This document shows positions 23,999-33,083 of a stretch of DNA of 42,759 nt, in pieces. The notes under the pieces were generated by a model. It was given only the letters and a program-made list of their open reading frames with translations. It was not told where the DNA came from and did not search any database. The position numbers were made by a program, and so were the translations under genes. Source of the stretch: Rhodospirillales bacterium 69-11 (lineage in GTDB: Bacteria > Pseudomonadota > Alphaproteobacteria > Acetobacterales > Acetobacteraceae); the NCBI GenBank assembly GCA_001898425.1, contig MKTV01000060.1, positions 154,154 to 196,912 on the forward strand. Direction: 5' to 3'. Position 1 is the first letter of the stretch. Each line of letters opens with the position of its first letter.

Positions 23999-25000
23999 TC
24001 ACGCCCCGCGGTTCACCTCCGCAAGGATCTCGAACGACCGCTTGCGCGCCGCGTGGTCGTGGATCTGCGCGGTGACCATCAGCTCGTCCGCGCCGGTGTC
24101 CTCCATGAAGCGCCGCAGCCCCTCCCGGACCGTGTCCGGGCCGCCGACGATGGAGCAGGACAGCGCGTCCGCCAGCATCGCCTGGCCGTAGGGCTCGACC
24201 TCCAGGTGCTCGACGGGCGCGGGCAGCTTCCCCGGCCGGCCACGGCGCAGGTTGAGGAAGGCCTGCTGCAGGGAGGTGAACAGCCGCCGCGCCCCGGCAT
24301 CGGTGTCGGCGGCGAACACGTTGACCCCCAGCATCACGTAGGGTGCGGCCAGCCGGTCGGAGGGGCGGAACCGCTCCCGATAGACCGCGACCGCCTGGCG
24401 CAGGTAGCCCGGGGCGAAGTGCGAGGCGAAGGCGTAGGGCAGCCCCAGCGCCGCGGCGAGCTGGGCGCCGAAGGTGGAGGAGCCGAGGATCCAGGGCTCG
24501 ACCGCCAGCCCCGCGCCCGGCACGGCGACCAGCCGCTGGCCCGGTTCGGGCGGGGCGAAATAGGCCAGCAGCTCCATCACGTCCTGCGGGAAGTCGTCGG
24601 AATCGCCCACGCGCGTGCGCCGCATCGCCCGCGCCGCCACCTGGTCGGAGCCGGGGGCGCGCCCGAGCCCGAGGTCGATCCGGCCTGGGTGCAGCGCGGC
24701 CAGCGTGCCGAACTGTTCGGCGATCAGCAGCGGCGCGTGGTTGGGTAGCATCACCCCGCCTGCCCCGATGCGGATCGTGCGCGTGCCCGTCGCGACATGC
24801 GCCAGCGCCACGGCGGTCGCGGCCGAGGCGATGCCCGGCATGTTGTGGTGCTCCGCCATCCAGTAGCGCCGGTAGCCCAGCGCCTCCGCATGGCGGGCGA
24901 GGTCGGCGGCGTTGCGCAGGGCGTCCCCGGCGTCGCTGCCCTCCGGCACCGGGGCGAGGTCGAGGACCGAAAGCCGGAACTTGCAATCGCTGTTCGTCAT
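23999..25000 (-). CDS. LLM-class flavin-dependent oxidoreductase (luciferase-like)
   Basis: 333 residues of the luciferase-like monooxygenase fold, YhbW-like subgroup. Signatures include [37 protein letters not shown] near the N-terminus, the [16 protein letters not shown] strand and [16 protein letters not shown]. These enzymes use FMNH2 (or sometimes F420); the substrate here is unknown. The ATG at 25000 is 43 bases from the divergent TehA-like gene, so a short divergent promoter region serves both. Confidence 0.9.
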   Translation of the reverse strand: MTNSDCKFRLSVLDLAPVPEGSDAGDALRNAADLARHAEALGYRRYWMAEHHNMPGIASAATAVALAHVATGTRTIRIGAGGVMLPNHAPLLIAEQFGTLAALHPGRIDLGLGRAPGSDQVAARAMRRTRVGDSDDFPQDVMELLAYFAPPEPGQRLVAVPGAGLAVEPWILGSSTFGAQLAAALGLPYAFASHFAPGYLRQAVAVYRERFRPSDRLAAPYVMLGVNVFAADTDAGARRLFTSLQQAFLNLRRGRPGKLPAPVEHLEVEPYGQAMLADALSCSIVGGPDTVREGLRRFMEDTGADELMVTAQIHDHAARKRSFEILAEVNRGA

Positions 25001-25043
25001 GCAGGTGATATGGGAGGCGGCGGCGGATCGGGAGAGGGTGCGC

Positions 25044-26021
25044 ATGCACGAACACGCGGCGCCCGCCCGTCGCCTCGCGACGCCGACGGGACGGGACGCA
25101 CGGACGGCCGCGGGCTGGGCCGGCCTCGCCGTCGCGTGGCATGTCGGCGCGGCGCGCTACGGCGTGCCGCACTGGATCGGCGACGCGATCGGCGCGGCCG
25201 CGGCCGCCACGTTCGTCGCGCTGGTGATCGCCTATGGCGTGAAGCTGGTCGCCGCCCCCGCCGCGGTCCTCGCCGAGTTCCGCCACCCGGTGGCCGGCGC
25301 GCTGTTCGGCACCGTGCTGATCTCGCTGCTGCTGCTGCCGCTGGTGATCGCGCCGGTGAGCCTGCGCCTCGCCCAGGCTCTGTGGGGGCTGGGCGCGGTC
25401 GGCATGGTGCTGTTCGCCCTGACCATCGTGAACCGCTGGATGAGCGACCGGCAGCAGATCGCCCACGCCACCCCCGCCTGGATCGTGCCGGTGGTGGGCC
25501 TGCTCGACCTGCCGCTCGCCATCCCCGTCCTGCAGCTGCCGCCGATCGGCGGGGTGTCGATGTTCGCGCTCTCGGTCGGGCTGTTCTTCGCGGTGCCGCT
25601 GTTCACCGTGGTGTTCGGCCGGCTGGTGTTCGAGCCGCCGATGCCGGATGGGCAGAAGCCTTCGCTGCTGATCATGCTCGCGCCCTTCTCGGTCGGGTTC
25701 TCCTGCTACCTCGTCACGATCGGCCAGGCCGACCGCTTCGCCGAGGCGCTGTACATGCTCAGCCTGTTCATGTTCGCCGTGCTGGTGGGCCGGCTGCGCG
25801 AACTCGGGCGGTGCTGCCCGTTCCGGGTGTCGTGGTGGGCGGTCGGCTTCCCGCTCGCGGCGACCACCATCGCGGCGCTGCGCTACGCCGACCTGCGCCC
25901 GAACGCCGTGACGGACGGGATCGCGCTGGTGCTGCTCGGCTTCACCACGATCCTGCTCGCCGGTCTCGCGTTGCGCACGCTTCTCGGCATCGCCCGCGGC
26001 GAGCTGCGGACGCTGGTGTAG
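25044..26021 (+). CDS. TehA/SLAC1-family membrane transporter
   Basis: 325 residues with about ten hydrophobic helices, typical of the tellurite-resistance/dicarboxylate (TDT) or SLAC1 anion channel family. Recognisable parts are the [25 protein letters not shown] segment, a W-rich helix region and the conserved [13 protein letters not shown] helix. The ATG at 25044 follows GGGAGAGGG. An N-terminal stretch rich in Ala and Arg precedes the first helix. The transported anion is not known. Confidence 0.85.
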   Translation: MHEHAAPARRLATPTGRDARTAAGWAGLAVAWHVGAARYGVPHWIGDAIGAAAAATFVALVIAYGVKLVAAPAAVLAEFRHPVAGALFGTVLISLLLLPLVIAPVSLRLAQALWGLGAVGMVLFALTIVNRWMSDRQQIAHATPAWIVPVVGLLDLPLAIPVLQLPPIGGVSMFALSVGLFFAVPLFTVVFGRLVFEPPMPDGQKPSLLIMLAPFSVGFSCYLVTIGQADRFAEALYMLSLFMFAVLVGRLRELGRCCPFRVSWWAVGFPLAATTIAALRYADLRPNAVTDGIALVLLGFTTILLAGLALRTLLGIARGELRTLV

Positions 26022-26075
26022 GGCCCGCATCCGTCTCGGCGCGGCGGCGCGGGCGGGCGGCCCCGCCGCGCGGCG

Positions 26076-26849
26076 TCAGATCCGCAGCAGCGCGTAGGGC
26101 CGGCCGGTCGGCTTCTCGATGTGATACGCGACGTTGTAGACCGGCATGCCGCCCGGCGTGCGGCCTTCGTAGCGGCCGCGATGCGCGTGGCCGTGCACCA
26201 CCGCATCCACCTTGAACCGGTCGATCGTCTCCGCGAGCCGCGAGCAGCCGAGGAAGGGGAAGATCTCCGGCGGTTCCCCCTCGATCGTTTCCGCGATCGG
26301 CGCGTAGTGCAGCACGACCATGGTCCGGCGGGTCGGCGTGCGGCGCATCGCGTTCTCGAGCGCCAGCGCCTCCTGCACCGTTTCGGCGACGAAGTTCTTG
26401 ATCGCGGGCTCACCGAAGGAGCCCAGCATGCGGTTGCCGAACCCGCCGGCGAAGCCCTTGATGCCGACGAAGCCCACGCCGCCGATCTCGCAGGACTGGC
26501 CTTCCAGCAGATGGACGCCGGCCTCGCGGATGATCGCGCGCACCTCGTCGACATGGCCGCACTCGTAATCGTGGTTGCCCAGCACGGCCACGACGGGAAG
26601 GCTGCAGGAGCGCAGGCTCTCGACCAGCAGCCGCGCCTCGTCCGGCTTGCCGAGGTCGGTGAGGTCGCCGGCCAGCACCAGCACGTCCGCTTCGCGGGAG
26701 ATCTCCGCGAACAGCTCACGATGCGGGGCGGCGTCACCTTCCTTCACATGGATGTCGCCGATCGCGGCGATGCGCAGCGGGGCGGTATCGTCCCGAGCGG
26801 CGGCATCGTGCGAGGGGACGGCGTCGTTCGCCGCGGCGGTGTCATCCAT
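26076..26849 (-). CDS. Calcineurin-like metallophosphoesterase
   Basis: 257 residues. The five metal-binding blocks are present: GDIH (31-34), GDLTD, GNHDYE, a His in VVLHYAPI, and HGHAHRG. The protein is soluble and without signal peptide, acting on phosphate esters that cannot be named from sequence. It starts 15 bases after the nucleotidyltransferase gene, with which it probably forms an operon. A two-gene unit of nucleotidyltransferase and phosphoesterase hints that one adds and the other removes a nucleotidyl or phosphate group, but this is speculative. Confidence 0.9.
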   Translation of the reverse strand: MDDTAAANDAVPSHDAAARDDTAPLRIAAIGDIHVKEGDAAPHRELFAEISREADVLVLAGDLTDLGKPDEARLLVESLRSCSLPVVAVLGNHDYECGHVDEVRAIIREAGVHLLEGQSCEIGGVGFVGIKGFAGGFGNRMLGSFGEPAIKNFVAETVQEALALENAMRRTPTRRTMVVLHYAPIAETIEGEPPEIFPFLGCSRLAETIDRFKVDAVVHGHAHRGRYEGRTPGGMPVYNVAYHIEKPTGRPYALLRI

Positions 26850-26864
26850 GGGTCATGCGCTCCC

Positions 26865-27671
26865 TCATTCCTCGACCTCGGAGAGCCCGCCGAACCCCCA
26901 TTCCTGCGCATCCACCTGGTAGTCGAAGCGCGAGAGCAGCGGGCCGCGGCAGATGCGGCGCTGCGACGGGGGCAGGTCGAGCTGCGTGCGCAGGCGCTCC
27001 ATCAGCTCGTCCATCAGCCAGCGCGGCACGACGTCCCGCTCACTCGGGTAGATCCAGCGGAAGTTCACCAGGTGCGCGAGCAGCAGTTCCCAGTACGGCT
27101 CCATGTTCGCCAGCAGCCGGCGCCAGTCGATCGCCGCGTGCTGGCGCAGGATCACGTGCATGATGTCCGGCCCGTCGAACCGGTGCCGCAACTGGATGAA
27201 AGCCTTCGACCAGATCATGTCGGTGGGGGAAGCGAGCAGCACCGGGACGCCGAGGACCTCGGTCTGCACCGCGTGCTCGAACCAGGCGTCGTTCACCGGC
27301 ATCGTGCCATTGGCCGAGGCGAAGATCAGATCGAAGAAGTGCTCGTCCTGCCGCACCTTGCCGATCCAGCGCTCGTCCTCGATCTCGACCTCGGCGCCGG
27401 CCGCCTGGAAATGCGCGAGGATGCGCGGGAAGTCGCCCGCCTTGCACAGGATGTCCATGTCCTTGGTCGGACGCTGCAGCCCGGTATAGGCGCAGAGCGC
27501 GTAGGTCCCGCCCACCAGGAAGGGCAATCCGCAGGCGACCAGCGTGCGCAAGGCGCCCGCATAGAACGCCTCGGCCTCGGGCGAGGGCGCCAGGGCCATC
27601 GCCTGCGGCGGCACTCGCCCCGCCTCCACCCGGACATCGGGCGGGTGCGCCGGATCGACCGGCGCCGTCAC
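26865..27671 (-). CDS. Nucleotidyltransferase-fold protein
   Basis: 268 residues from a GTG start at 27671; an ATG at 27599 is an alternative and the Shine-Dalgarno does not decide. The N-terminal segment FLVGGTYALCAYTGLQRPTKDMDILCK carries the GG ... R-x-T-x-D-x-D motif of the polymerase-beta-like nucleotidyltransferase fold, as in AbiEii and LinB-type proteins. The remainder is helical (SPTDMIWSKAFIQLRHRFDGPDIMHVI). It sits divergently from a CDF carrier gene. The target molecule is unknown. Confidence 0.8.
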   Translation of the reverse strand: MTAPVDPAHPPDVRVEAGRVPPQAMALAPSPEAEAFYAGALRTLVACGLPFLVGGTYALCAYTGLQRPTKDMDILCKAGDFPRILAHFQAAGAEVEIEDERWIGKVRQDEHFFDLIFASANGTMPVNDAWFEHAVQTEVLGVPVLLASPTDMIWSKAFIQLRHRFDGPDIMHVILRQHAAIDWRRLLANMEPYWELLLAHLVNFRWIYPSERDVVPRWLMDELMERLRTQLDLPPSQRRICRGPLLSRFDYQVDAQEWGFGGLSEVEE

Positions 27672-27819
27672 GTTGCATTCGCGATTCGCATCCCGAGGGT
27701 AACTCGGAACGGCGGCCAGAGTTGCCGCCCCGGTGCGAAAGCGGAAAACCCGCCTCACCGGCGCCGCACCCACGCAGACGTGGATTGGCCCGGCCCCGCG
27801 TGCATGACACCACGGGCGG

Positions 27820-28758
27820 ATGTCCAGCTCGTCCTCCCGCATCGTCGTCTACGCCGCGCTCGGCGGAAACCTCGCGATCGCCGCGTCGAAGTTCGGGGCC
27901 GCCGCCTATACCGGCAGCTCCGCGATGCTGAGCGAGGCGGTGCACTCCCTGGTCGACAGCGGCAACCAGCTGCTCATGCTGTTCGGCATGCGCCAGGCGC
28001 GGCGGCCAGCCACGCCCGAACATCCGTTCGGCCACGGGCTGCTGCTGTATTTCTGGACCTTCGTGGTGGCGGTGCTGATCTTCGGCCTGGGCGCCGGCGT
28101 CTCCATCCTGGAGGGCATCGACAAGATCCGGCACCCGCATCCGGTCGAGAGCCCGATCGTCAACTACATCGTCCTGGGCCTGTCGATGCTGTTCGAAGGG
28201 ACGAGCTGGGTCATCGCGCTGCGCGAGTTCCGCGAGCAGAAGGGATCCCGCCCGTTCATCGCCGCCGTGCGCGCCAGCAAGGATCCGACGGTCTTCACCG
28301 TCCTGTTCGAGGACACGGCCGCCCTGATCGGCCTGCTGATCGCGCTTCTCGGGCTGCTGGGGGCGGAGTTCCTGCAGATCCCGATGCTGGACGGCGTCGC
28401 CTCGCTGCTGATCGGCCTCGTGCTCGCCATCACGGCGGCCTTCCTGGCGCGCGAGAGCAAGTCGCTGATCACCGGAGAAAGCGTCGGCCCCGAGATGCGT
28501 GCCAGCATCACGGACATCGTGCGCAGCGAGCCGGGCGTGCAGCATTCGAACGAGATCCTGACGATGTATTTCGGCCCGCACGACATCCTGGTGGCGATCA
28601 GCGTCGATTTCGACGATGCGGCGTCGGCCGAGCAGGTGGAAGCCGCGGTGTCGCGGATCGAGCGGAAGATCCGGGAGCGTCACGTCGACGTCCGCCGCGT
28701 GTTCGTGGAGGTGCAATCGCGCGAAGCCCATCGCCGCGCGGCCGTCCCGCAGGCGTGA
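27820..28758 (+). CDS. CDF-family cation transporter, second copy
   Basis: 312 residues, a CDF carrier of a different subgroup from the one at 5 kb. Metal-site residues in helix 2 are Glu39, His42 and Asp46 (SEAVHSLVDSGNQ), followed by the EHPFGHG loop and the helix-5 EDTAALIG motif. The C-terminal cytosolic domain (EPGVQHSNEILTMYFGPHDILVAISVDFDD) is typical of the CDF subgroup near eukaryotic ZnT9-type carriers. Substrate metal is not determinable. It precedes the small formate-dehydrogenase-associated gene by 69 bases. Confidence 0.92.
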   Translation: MSSSSSRIVVYAALGGNLAIAASKFGAAAYTGSSAMLSEAVHSLVDSGNQLLMLFGMRQARRPATPEHPFGHGLLLYFWTFVVAVLIFGLGAGVSILEGIDKIRHPHPVESPIVNYIVLGLSMLFEGTSWVIALREFREQKGSRPFIAAVRASKDPTVFTVLFEDTAALIGLLIALLGLLGAEFLQIPMLDGVASLLIGLVLAITAAFLARESKSLITGESVGPEMRASITDIVRSEPGVQHSNEILTMYFGPHDILVAISVDFDDAASAEQVEAAVSRIERKIRERHVDVRRVFVEVQSREAHRRAAVPQA

Positions 28759-28827
28759 AGCGCGGGAGCGGCGGCGGGGAGCAACGGACCGGACGAGGCG
28801 GCGTTCCCGGATCTGCGCGGAGGGCCC

Positions 28828-29058
28828 ATGCGGACGCTGGAAGGCATCGTGACCGTGGTGCAGGAAGGACGCTTTCTGCTCACCACCGACGACGGCAGCA
28901 CGCATCTGCTGATCCTGTCGCACGCCGCTGCGGCGGAGCCTCACCAACTCGCGGCGTTGCAACGGGCGCAGTCGCGCGTGCGCGCGACCTGCCGGCCCGC
29001 GCCGGACCTGATCGGCTGGGTGGTGCGGCGGCTGGACGTGCTGGAAGCCACGGCATGA
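28828..29058 (+). CDS. Small conserved protein at head of formate dehydrogenase genes
   Basis: 76 residues with GGAGGG before the ATG. It appears to be a small beta-rich domain: MRTLEGIVTVVQEGRFLLTTDDGSTHLLILSH, then a short helix LAALQRAQSRVRATCRPAPDLIGWVVRRLDVLE. The form suggests an OB- or SH3-like fold, but I cannot name a family. Its position, 136 bases ahead of the Fe-S subunit gene on the same strand, suggests a role in assembly or regulation of the enzyme. Confidence 0.6.
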   Translation: MRTLEGIVTVVQEGRFLLTTDDGSTHLLILSHAAAAEPHQLAALQRAQSRVRATCRPAPDLIGWVVRRLDVLEATA

Positions 29059-29194
29059 CCCGGCCCCGTCCCGCCCCCTCGTCCCTCCGCCCCGCGCGCC
29101 ACCCTCCGGCATCGCGGCCTGCCGAACGCCGGTCCGCGCCGCCGCCCTGCGCGGGAGATCGTCCGCGCGGCGCTCGTCCCCAAGGAGATTGCTG

Positions 29195-30127
29195 ATGTCC
29201 GTGACCGCCGAACGGTCCGTCCAGGCCGTGCACGTGCATCCGCGGGCGCGCGACTATCCCGGCTCCTTCCTCGACGGCGTCATCCCGAACGAGTCCGAAC
29301 TCACCTGCGGGACGCGGATCGAGCCCGGGAAATCGTACGGGTTCTTCACGGACACCACGCTATGCATCGGCTGCAAGGCCTGCGAGGTGGCGTGCAAGGA
29401 GTGGAACGCGCTGCCCGCCGACAGTGTCGGCTTCACCGGCATGAGCTACGACAATACCGGCGGGCTCTCGGCCAACACCTGGCGGCATGTCGCCTTCATC
29501 GAGAAGCGCGGGCCGACCGGCACGCGGCAGACCGACCAGGACGCGTTCCAGAGCGGCTGGCTCATGATGAGCGACGTGTGCAAGCACTGCCACAACGCCC
29601 CCTGCCTGGAGGCCTGCCCCACCGGCGCGCTGTTCCGCACCGAGTTCGACACCGTCGTCGTGCAGCAGGATATCTGCAACGGCTGCGGCTACTGCGTGCC
29701 CGCCTGCCCGTTCGGCGTCGTCGACCTCAACCCGCTCGACGGCAAGGCGCACAAATGCACGCTGTGCTACGACCGGCTGAAGGGCGGGCTGGAGCCGGCC
29801 TGCGCCAAGGCCTGCCCGACCGACTCCATCCAGTTCGGCGAAGTGCCGGAGCTGCAGGCGCGGGCGGAGCAGCGGGTCGAGCAGCTGCAATCGCTGGGCG
29901 TGGCCGGTGCGCATCTCTATGGCGCGCCGGGCGGAGAGGGCGCGACCGGCGGCCTCGGCCACCTGAATGCGTTCTTCCTGCTGACCGAACGGCCGGAGAC
30001 CTATGGATTGCCGCCGGCGCCGACGCGCCCGGCGAACCGTGTGGCGCCCGGCCTGCTCGCCGGCCTCGCCACGATGGCGGGCCTCGCCCTGGGTGCGCTC
30101 GCGCTCCTGGGTGGCGGACGGAGATAG
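29195..30127 (+). CDS. Formate dehydrogenase Fe-S (beta) subunit
   Basis: 310 residues. Four ferredoxin-type Cys clusters: CIGCKACEVACKEW (Cys57-67), CKHCHNAPCLEACPTGAL, CNGCGYCVPACPFGV and CTLCYDR ... CAKACPTDSI, enough for four [4Fe-4S] centres carrying electrons from the catalytic subunit. A single C-terminal membrane anchor follows (VAPGLLAGLATMAGLALGALALL). AAGGAGA is six bases before the ATG at 29195. The NrfD-like gene follows after three bases. The catalytic subunit that normally accompanies it is not adjacent but at 41.1 kb. Confidence 0.93.
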   Translation: MSVTAERSVQAVHVHPRARDYPGSFLDGVIPNESELTCGTRIEPGKSYGFFTDTTLCIGCKACEVACKEWNALPADSVGFTGMSYDNTGGLSANTWRHVAFIEKRGPTGTRQTDQDAFQSGWLMMSDVCKHCHNAPCLEACPTGALFRTEFDTVVVQQDICNGCGYCVPACPFGVVDLNPLDGKAHKCTLCYDRLKGGLEPACAKACPTDSIQFGEVPELQARAEQRVEQLQSLGVAGAHLYGAPGGEGATGGLGHLNAFFLLTERPETYGLPPAPTRPANRVAPGLLAGLATMAGLALGALALLGGGRR

Positions 30128-30130
30128 CAC

Positions 30131-31120
30131 ATGCACGACATGCCTGGCCCTGCCCAGGGCGGCTCCGCCTATGACGGGCCCACCTACTACGACCGCCCGT
30201 CGCTGAAGCCCGCCCCGTTCAACACCACGGTGGTGGGCGGCTACATCTTCCTGGCCGGGCTGGCTGGCGCCGCGCAGATGCTCGCCGCCCTGGTGCGCCG
30301 CGCGCGGCCGCCGGGGTTCCGCCGTGTCGCCCGCACGGGCCATGCGCTGTCGCTGCTCGCCCCCACGCTGGGTGCCGGGCTGCTGATCTACGACCTGCAC
30401 ACGCCGCAGCGCTTCGCCAACATGCTGCGGATCTTCCGCCGCACCTCCCCCATGTCGATCGGCACCTGGGTGCTGATGGCGTTCAGCGGCAGCAGCCTCG
30501 CGACCGTCGCTGCAGACTGGCTGGGGCGCGTGCCCGGCCTGCGCTGGCTCCGCCCCCTCGGGCGCGCGGCCGAACTGCCGGCCGCCGTCTCCGGCGCGGC
30601 GCTGGGCACCTACACCGCCTCGTTGCTGTCGGCGACCAGCACCCCGCTCTGGGCGGCCACGCCGCGCGCACTCGCGGTGCGTTTCGGCGCCTCCTCCGTC
30701 GCGTCGGCCTGCGCCGCATTGTCGCTGGCGGAGCGCCGCGCGGACAACCATCGCACCGCCCGCGACCTGGACACGCTCGCGCTCGCCGCCCTGGGCGTGG
30801 AACTCGCCGCCTCCCTCGCCTGCCGCCGGCGCTGGCGCGCGGTGGGGCTGGGCGCGGCCGAGGACACGGTGTCGGGCAAGGTCCTGCTGGAGGGGGGCGC
30901 CGACCTCGTGGGGACCGCCCTGCCGATAGCGCTGCATGCCGCCGCCCTGGCCGCTCCACCCGCCGCGAGCCGCCGCGGCAGCGCGCTGGGATCGTTCGCG
31001 ACCCTGATCGGCAGCCTGTGCCTGCGGATTGGCGTGCTGGAGGCGGGCGACGCGACGGCGCTGCGCCCGCGGGAGAGCCTGGGCTTCGCGCAGCCGCGCA
31101 ACCTGCCACGGCAGCGATAG
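30131..31120 (+). CDS. NrfD-like membrane subunit of formate dehydrogenase
   Basis: 329 residues. After a cytosolic N-terminus of about 35 residues, roughly eight hydrophobic helices follow (TTVVGGYIFLAGLAGAAQMLAALV and onward), as in NrfD/PsrC proteins, which pass electrons to quinone without heme. The signature TLGAGLLIYDLHTPQRFANMLRIFRRTSPMSIGTWVL is typical of the family. It replaces the cytochrome b subunit found in FdnGHI-type enzymes. A short inverted repeat, GAGCCGGTCCGGCTC, lies immediately downstream but lacks a U-tract. Confidence 0.9.
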   Translation: MHDMPGPAQGGSAYDGPTYYDRPSLKPAPFNTTVVGGYIFLAGLAGAAQMLAALVRRARPPGFRRVARTGHALSLLAPTLGAGLLIYDLHTPQRFANMLRIFRRTSPMSIGTWVLMAFSGSSLATVAADWLGRVPGLRWLRPLGRAAELPAAVSGAALGTYTASLLSATSTPLWAATPRALAVRFGASSVASACAALSLAERRADNHRTARDLDTLALAALGVELAASLACRRRWRAVGLGAAEDTVSGKVLLEGGADLVGTALPIALHAAALAAPPAASRRGSALGSFATLIGSLCLRIGVLEAGDATALRPRESLGFAQPRNLPRQR

Positions 31121-31255
31121 AGCCGGTCCGGCTCGCTCTCCTTCGTCACAGGCGATGGCCGCGCGTCTGGTCGCGGGATCCGGGGATCCGGCGACCATGC
31201 CCGCGATCACGCTCCCGCCGTTCACGCCGCCTGCCTGGGATGGGCTGACATGAGA

Positions 31256-31283
31256 AAGGGGGCCGGCTCGCGCCGACCCCCTT
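31256..31283 (-). terminator. Rho-independent terminator after secreted protein copy A
   Basis: A 12-pair hairpin with four-base loop, perfect on the minus strand if one G-U pair is counted, followed by TTTCTC. On the plus strand the same position is a C-A mismatch, so it acts on leftward transcripts. It resembles the terminator after copy C in sequence. Confidence 0.75.
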
Positions 31284-31315
31284 CATCGTTCCAATCGTCG
31301 GCTGGAGCCGACCGA

Positions 31316-31567
31316 TCAGTTGTCGCCGCCCTGCGGATAGCCCGGGTGCGAGAACAGGCCGTAGACCGAGGTGGTCGGGCGGTTGCTGGCCGCGAACACG
31401 CTGCGGTTATGCGCGGGGACCTGCTGGACCGGCACGCGCACCGTCGGGCTGGACTGGTCCACCACCACATTGTCGAGCTGCGGCACGTAGACGTTGCCGT
31501 CGCCGGCGAAAGCGGCCCCGGTGCCGAGGGTCAGAAGCAGGCCGGCGAGCATCATGGTCTTGCGCAT
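31316..31567 (-). CDS. Small secreted protein, copy A (three-copy family)
   Basis: 83 residues: signal peptide MRKTMMLAGLLLTLGTGAAFA, then a mature part of about 62 residues. Its constant elements are VPQLDNV, VFAASN, TTSVY and the C-terminal FSHPGYPQGGDN. There is no Cys and no recognisable domain; the family is unknown to me. It would be exported by Sec to the periplasm or beyond. GGAG precedes the ATG. It lies 89 bases after copy B, without a terminator between, so B and A are likely cotranscribed. Differences from B and C concentrate in the middle (residues 37-60). Confidence 0.75.
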   Translation of the reverse strand: MRKTMMLAGLLLTLGTGAAFAGDGNVYVPQLDNVVVDQSSPTVRVPVQQVPAHNRSVFAASNRPTTSVYGLFSHPGYPQGGDN

Positions 31568-31656
31568 CTCATCATCTCCATCGTCGGGCCCCGTTGCGGC
31601 TCTCGCCGCACTCGTTCCGTGTGCGGATCCCGGCCGCCTCGGGCCGAACCCGAAGA

Positions 31657-31908
31657 TCAGTTCTCGCCGCCCTGCGGGTAGCCCGGGTGCGAGAACATGC
31701 CGTAGACCGAGGTGGTCGCGTGGTTGCTGGCCGCGAACACGCCGCGGCTGGCCGGCGGCACCTGCTGCATCTGCGGCCGCGCCGTCACGCCGGGCTGGTT
31801 CACCGTCACGTTGTCGAGCTGGGGCACGAACACGTCGCCGTCGCCGGCGAACGCCGCACCGGTGCCGAGGGTCAGAAGCAGCCCGGCGAGCATCATGGTC
31901 TTGCGCAT
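31657..31908 (-). CDS. Small secreted protein, copy B
   Basis: 83 residues, the same signal peptide as copies A and C. The mature part has GDGDVFVPQLDNVTVNQPGVTARPQMQQVP and is the most diverged of the three in the centre, while VFAASN, TTSVYGMFSHPGYPQGGEN remain. Its upstream 115 bases are nearly the same as those of copy C (about ten differences by eye), so both copies probably have the same promoter. Function unknown. Confidence 0.75.
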   Translation of the reverse strand: MRKTMMLAGLLLTLGTGAAFAGDGDVFVPQLDNVTVNQPGVTARPQMQQVPPASRGVFAASNHATTSVYGMFSHPGYPQGGEN

Positions 31909-32023
31909 CTGTTTGTCTCCATCGTTCAGGCCCGTGACCGGGTCTCTTGCTTGCGATGGACCCCAGATGGGTCGCGGATGCTGTCCTGATTAGCGCGGCA
32001 ATCGGCAAAAGATTGTCGCGAAA
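31909..32023. repeat. Upstream region of copy B, direct repeat of 34057-34171
   Basis: About 115 bases with roughly ten mismatches to the region upstream of copy C. It includes GGCCCGTGACCGGGTCTCTT, able to form a small hairpin, and the block CTGATTAGCGCG ... CGGCAAAAGATTGT. It lies just upstream of the reading frame, so it probably contains the shared promoter and leader. Confidence 0.85.
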
Positions 32024-32080
32024 ATCGATGAAATCCGGCGTGGGTGAATCCGCTGCCCCGGGGGGCGCCGCGTCGCGTCG

Positions 32081-33004
32081 TCAGGCCGCGACATCCCGCA
32101 TGGCGGACACCGCCTCCACCACCTGCCCGCGCAGCCAGGCCAGCGCGGGATCGGACGCCGCGCGACGGCTCCAGGTCATCCGCACCGCGAAGCTGCGGAT
32201 CGGAACGGGCGGCGGGGCCGTGACGAGCCGGAACGCCTTCGCCTGCGCGAGCGCCAGCCAGCGCGGCACCGTGGCGATCAAGTCGCTCGCGGCGACCGTC
32301 GCGAGAGCGGCCAGGAAATAGGGCACCGCGACGACCACCCGGCGCGACACGCCCCTGGCCTGCAGGACCTGGTCGACGATCCCGCCCAGCGTGCCGCCGG
32401 GTGCCGTCAGCACGTGGCCGGCCGCGACATAGGCGGCCAGGTCCATCGGTACCGCCATGGCGGGATGCCCGTGGCGGGCCACCACGAGATAGTCCTCCTC
32501 GAACAGGGTCGCGGCCTCGCAGCCGTTCGGTCGCGGACCGCCGAAGCCGAGTGCCAGGTCGATCTCGGTCGACAGCAGCGCCTGGACCGCGGCCTGCCGC
32601 ACGAGCGGCAGGAAGACGAAACGAGGCCCACCCTCCGGCCGCGCCAGCAATGGCGCGAACAGGGCGGTCTCCAGGTCCGGCGCCCCGATCCGGAAGATCC
32701 GGTCCGTGGTCGCGGGATCGAACCCCTGCGGGGCGACGGCGCCGGCGATCAGCCGCAGCGCCTCGGACAGCGGGCCGCGCAGGGCGAGCGCCCGCGGCGT
32801 CGGCTGCACCCCGCGCGGCGTGCGGACGAACAACTCGTCACCGAAGATGTCCCGCAGGCGCTTCAGGGCGTGGCTGATCGCCGACTGCGTGAGGCCCAGC
32901 CGCCGCGCCACGGCCGAGAGCTTGCCGCTCGCCATGGCCTCTTCGAACACCAGCAGGAGCGTGAGATCCAGCCGGCGGAGTTCGGCGTCGCTGCAGGCGG
33001 GCAT
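32081..33004 (-). CDS. LysR-family transcriptional regulator
   Basis: 307 residues. The N-terminal winged helix-turn-helix reads LDLTLLLVFEEAMASGKLSAVARRLGLTQSAISHALKRLRDIFGDELFVRTPRGVQPT, characteristic of LysR proteins. The remaining ~200 residues form the two-lobed effector-binding domain. It is divergent from the reductase gene (79 bases between), which is the usual arrangement for a LysR regulator and its target. The inducer is unknown. Confidence 0.93.
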   Translation of the reverse strand: MPACSDAELRRLDLTLLLVFEEAMASGKLSAVARRLGLTQSAISHALKRLRDIFGDELFVRTPRGVQPTPRALALRGPLSEALRLIAGAVAPQGFDPATTDRIFRIGAPDLETALFAPLLARPEGGPRFVFLPLVRQAAVQALLSTEIDLALGFGGPRPNGCEAATLFEEDYLVVARHGHPAMAVPMDLAAYVAAGHVLTAPGGTLGGIVDQVLQARGVSRRVVVAVPYFLAALATVAASDLIATVPRWLALAQAKAFRLVTAPPPVPIRSFAVRMTWSRRAASDPALAWLRGQVVEAVSAMRDVAA

Positions 33005-33036
33005 GAACCGATTTCAACTCCCGGACTTCGATGGCA

Positions 33037-33071
33037 TTCATATCATCTTGCCCTATCATCACTGAGATGAA
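33037..33071. promoter_or_regulatory. Candidate LysR operator in divergent spacer
   Basis: TTCATATC at 33037-33044 and GAGATGAA at 33064-33071 form an imperfect inverted repeat (seven of eight positions) centred between the divergent LysR and reductase genes. The placement suits autoregulation and activation of the reductase; the site is inferred. Confidence 0.4.
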
Positions 33072-33083
33072 AGAGCAGCATCC

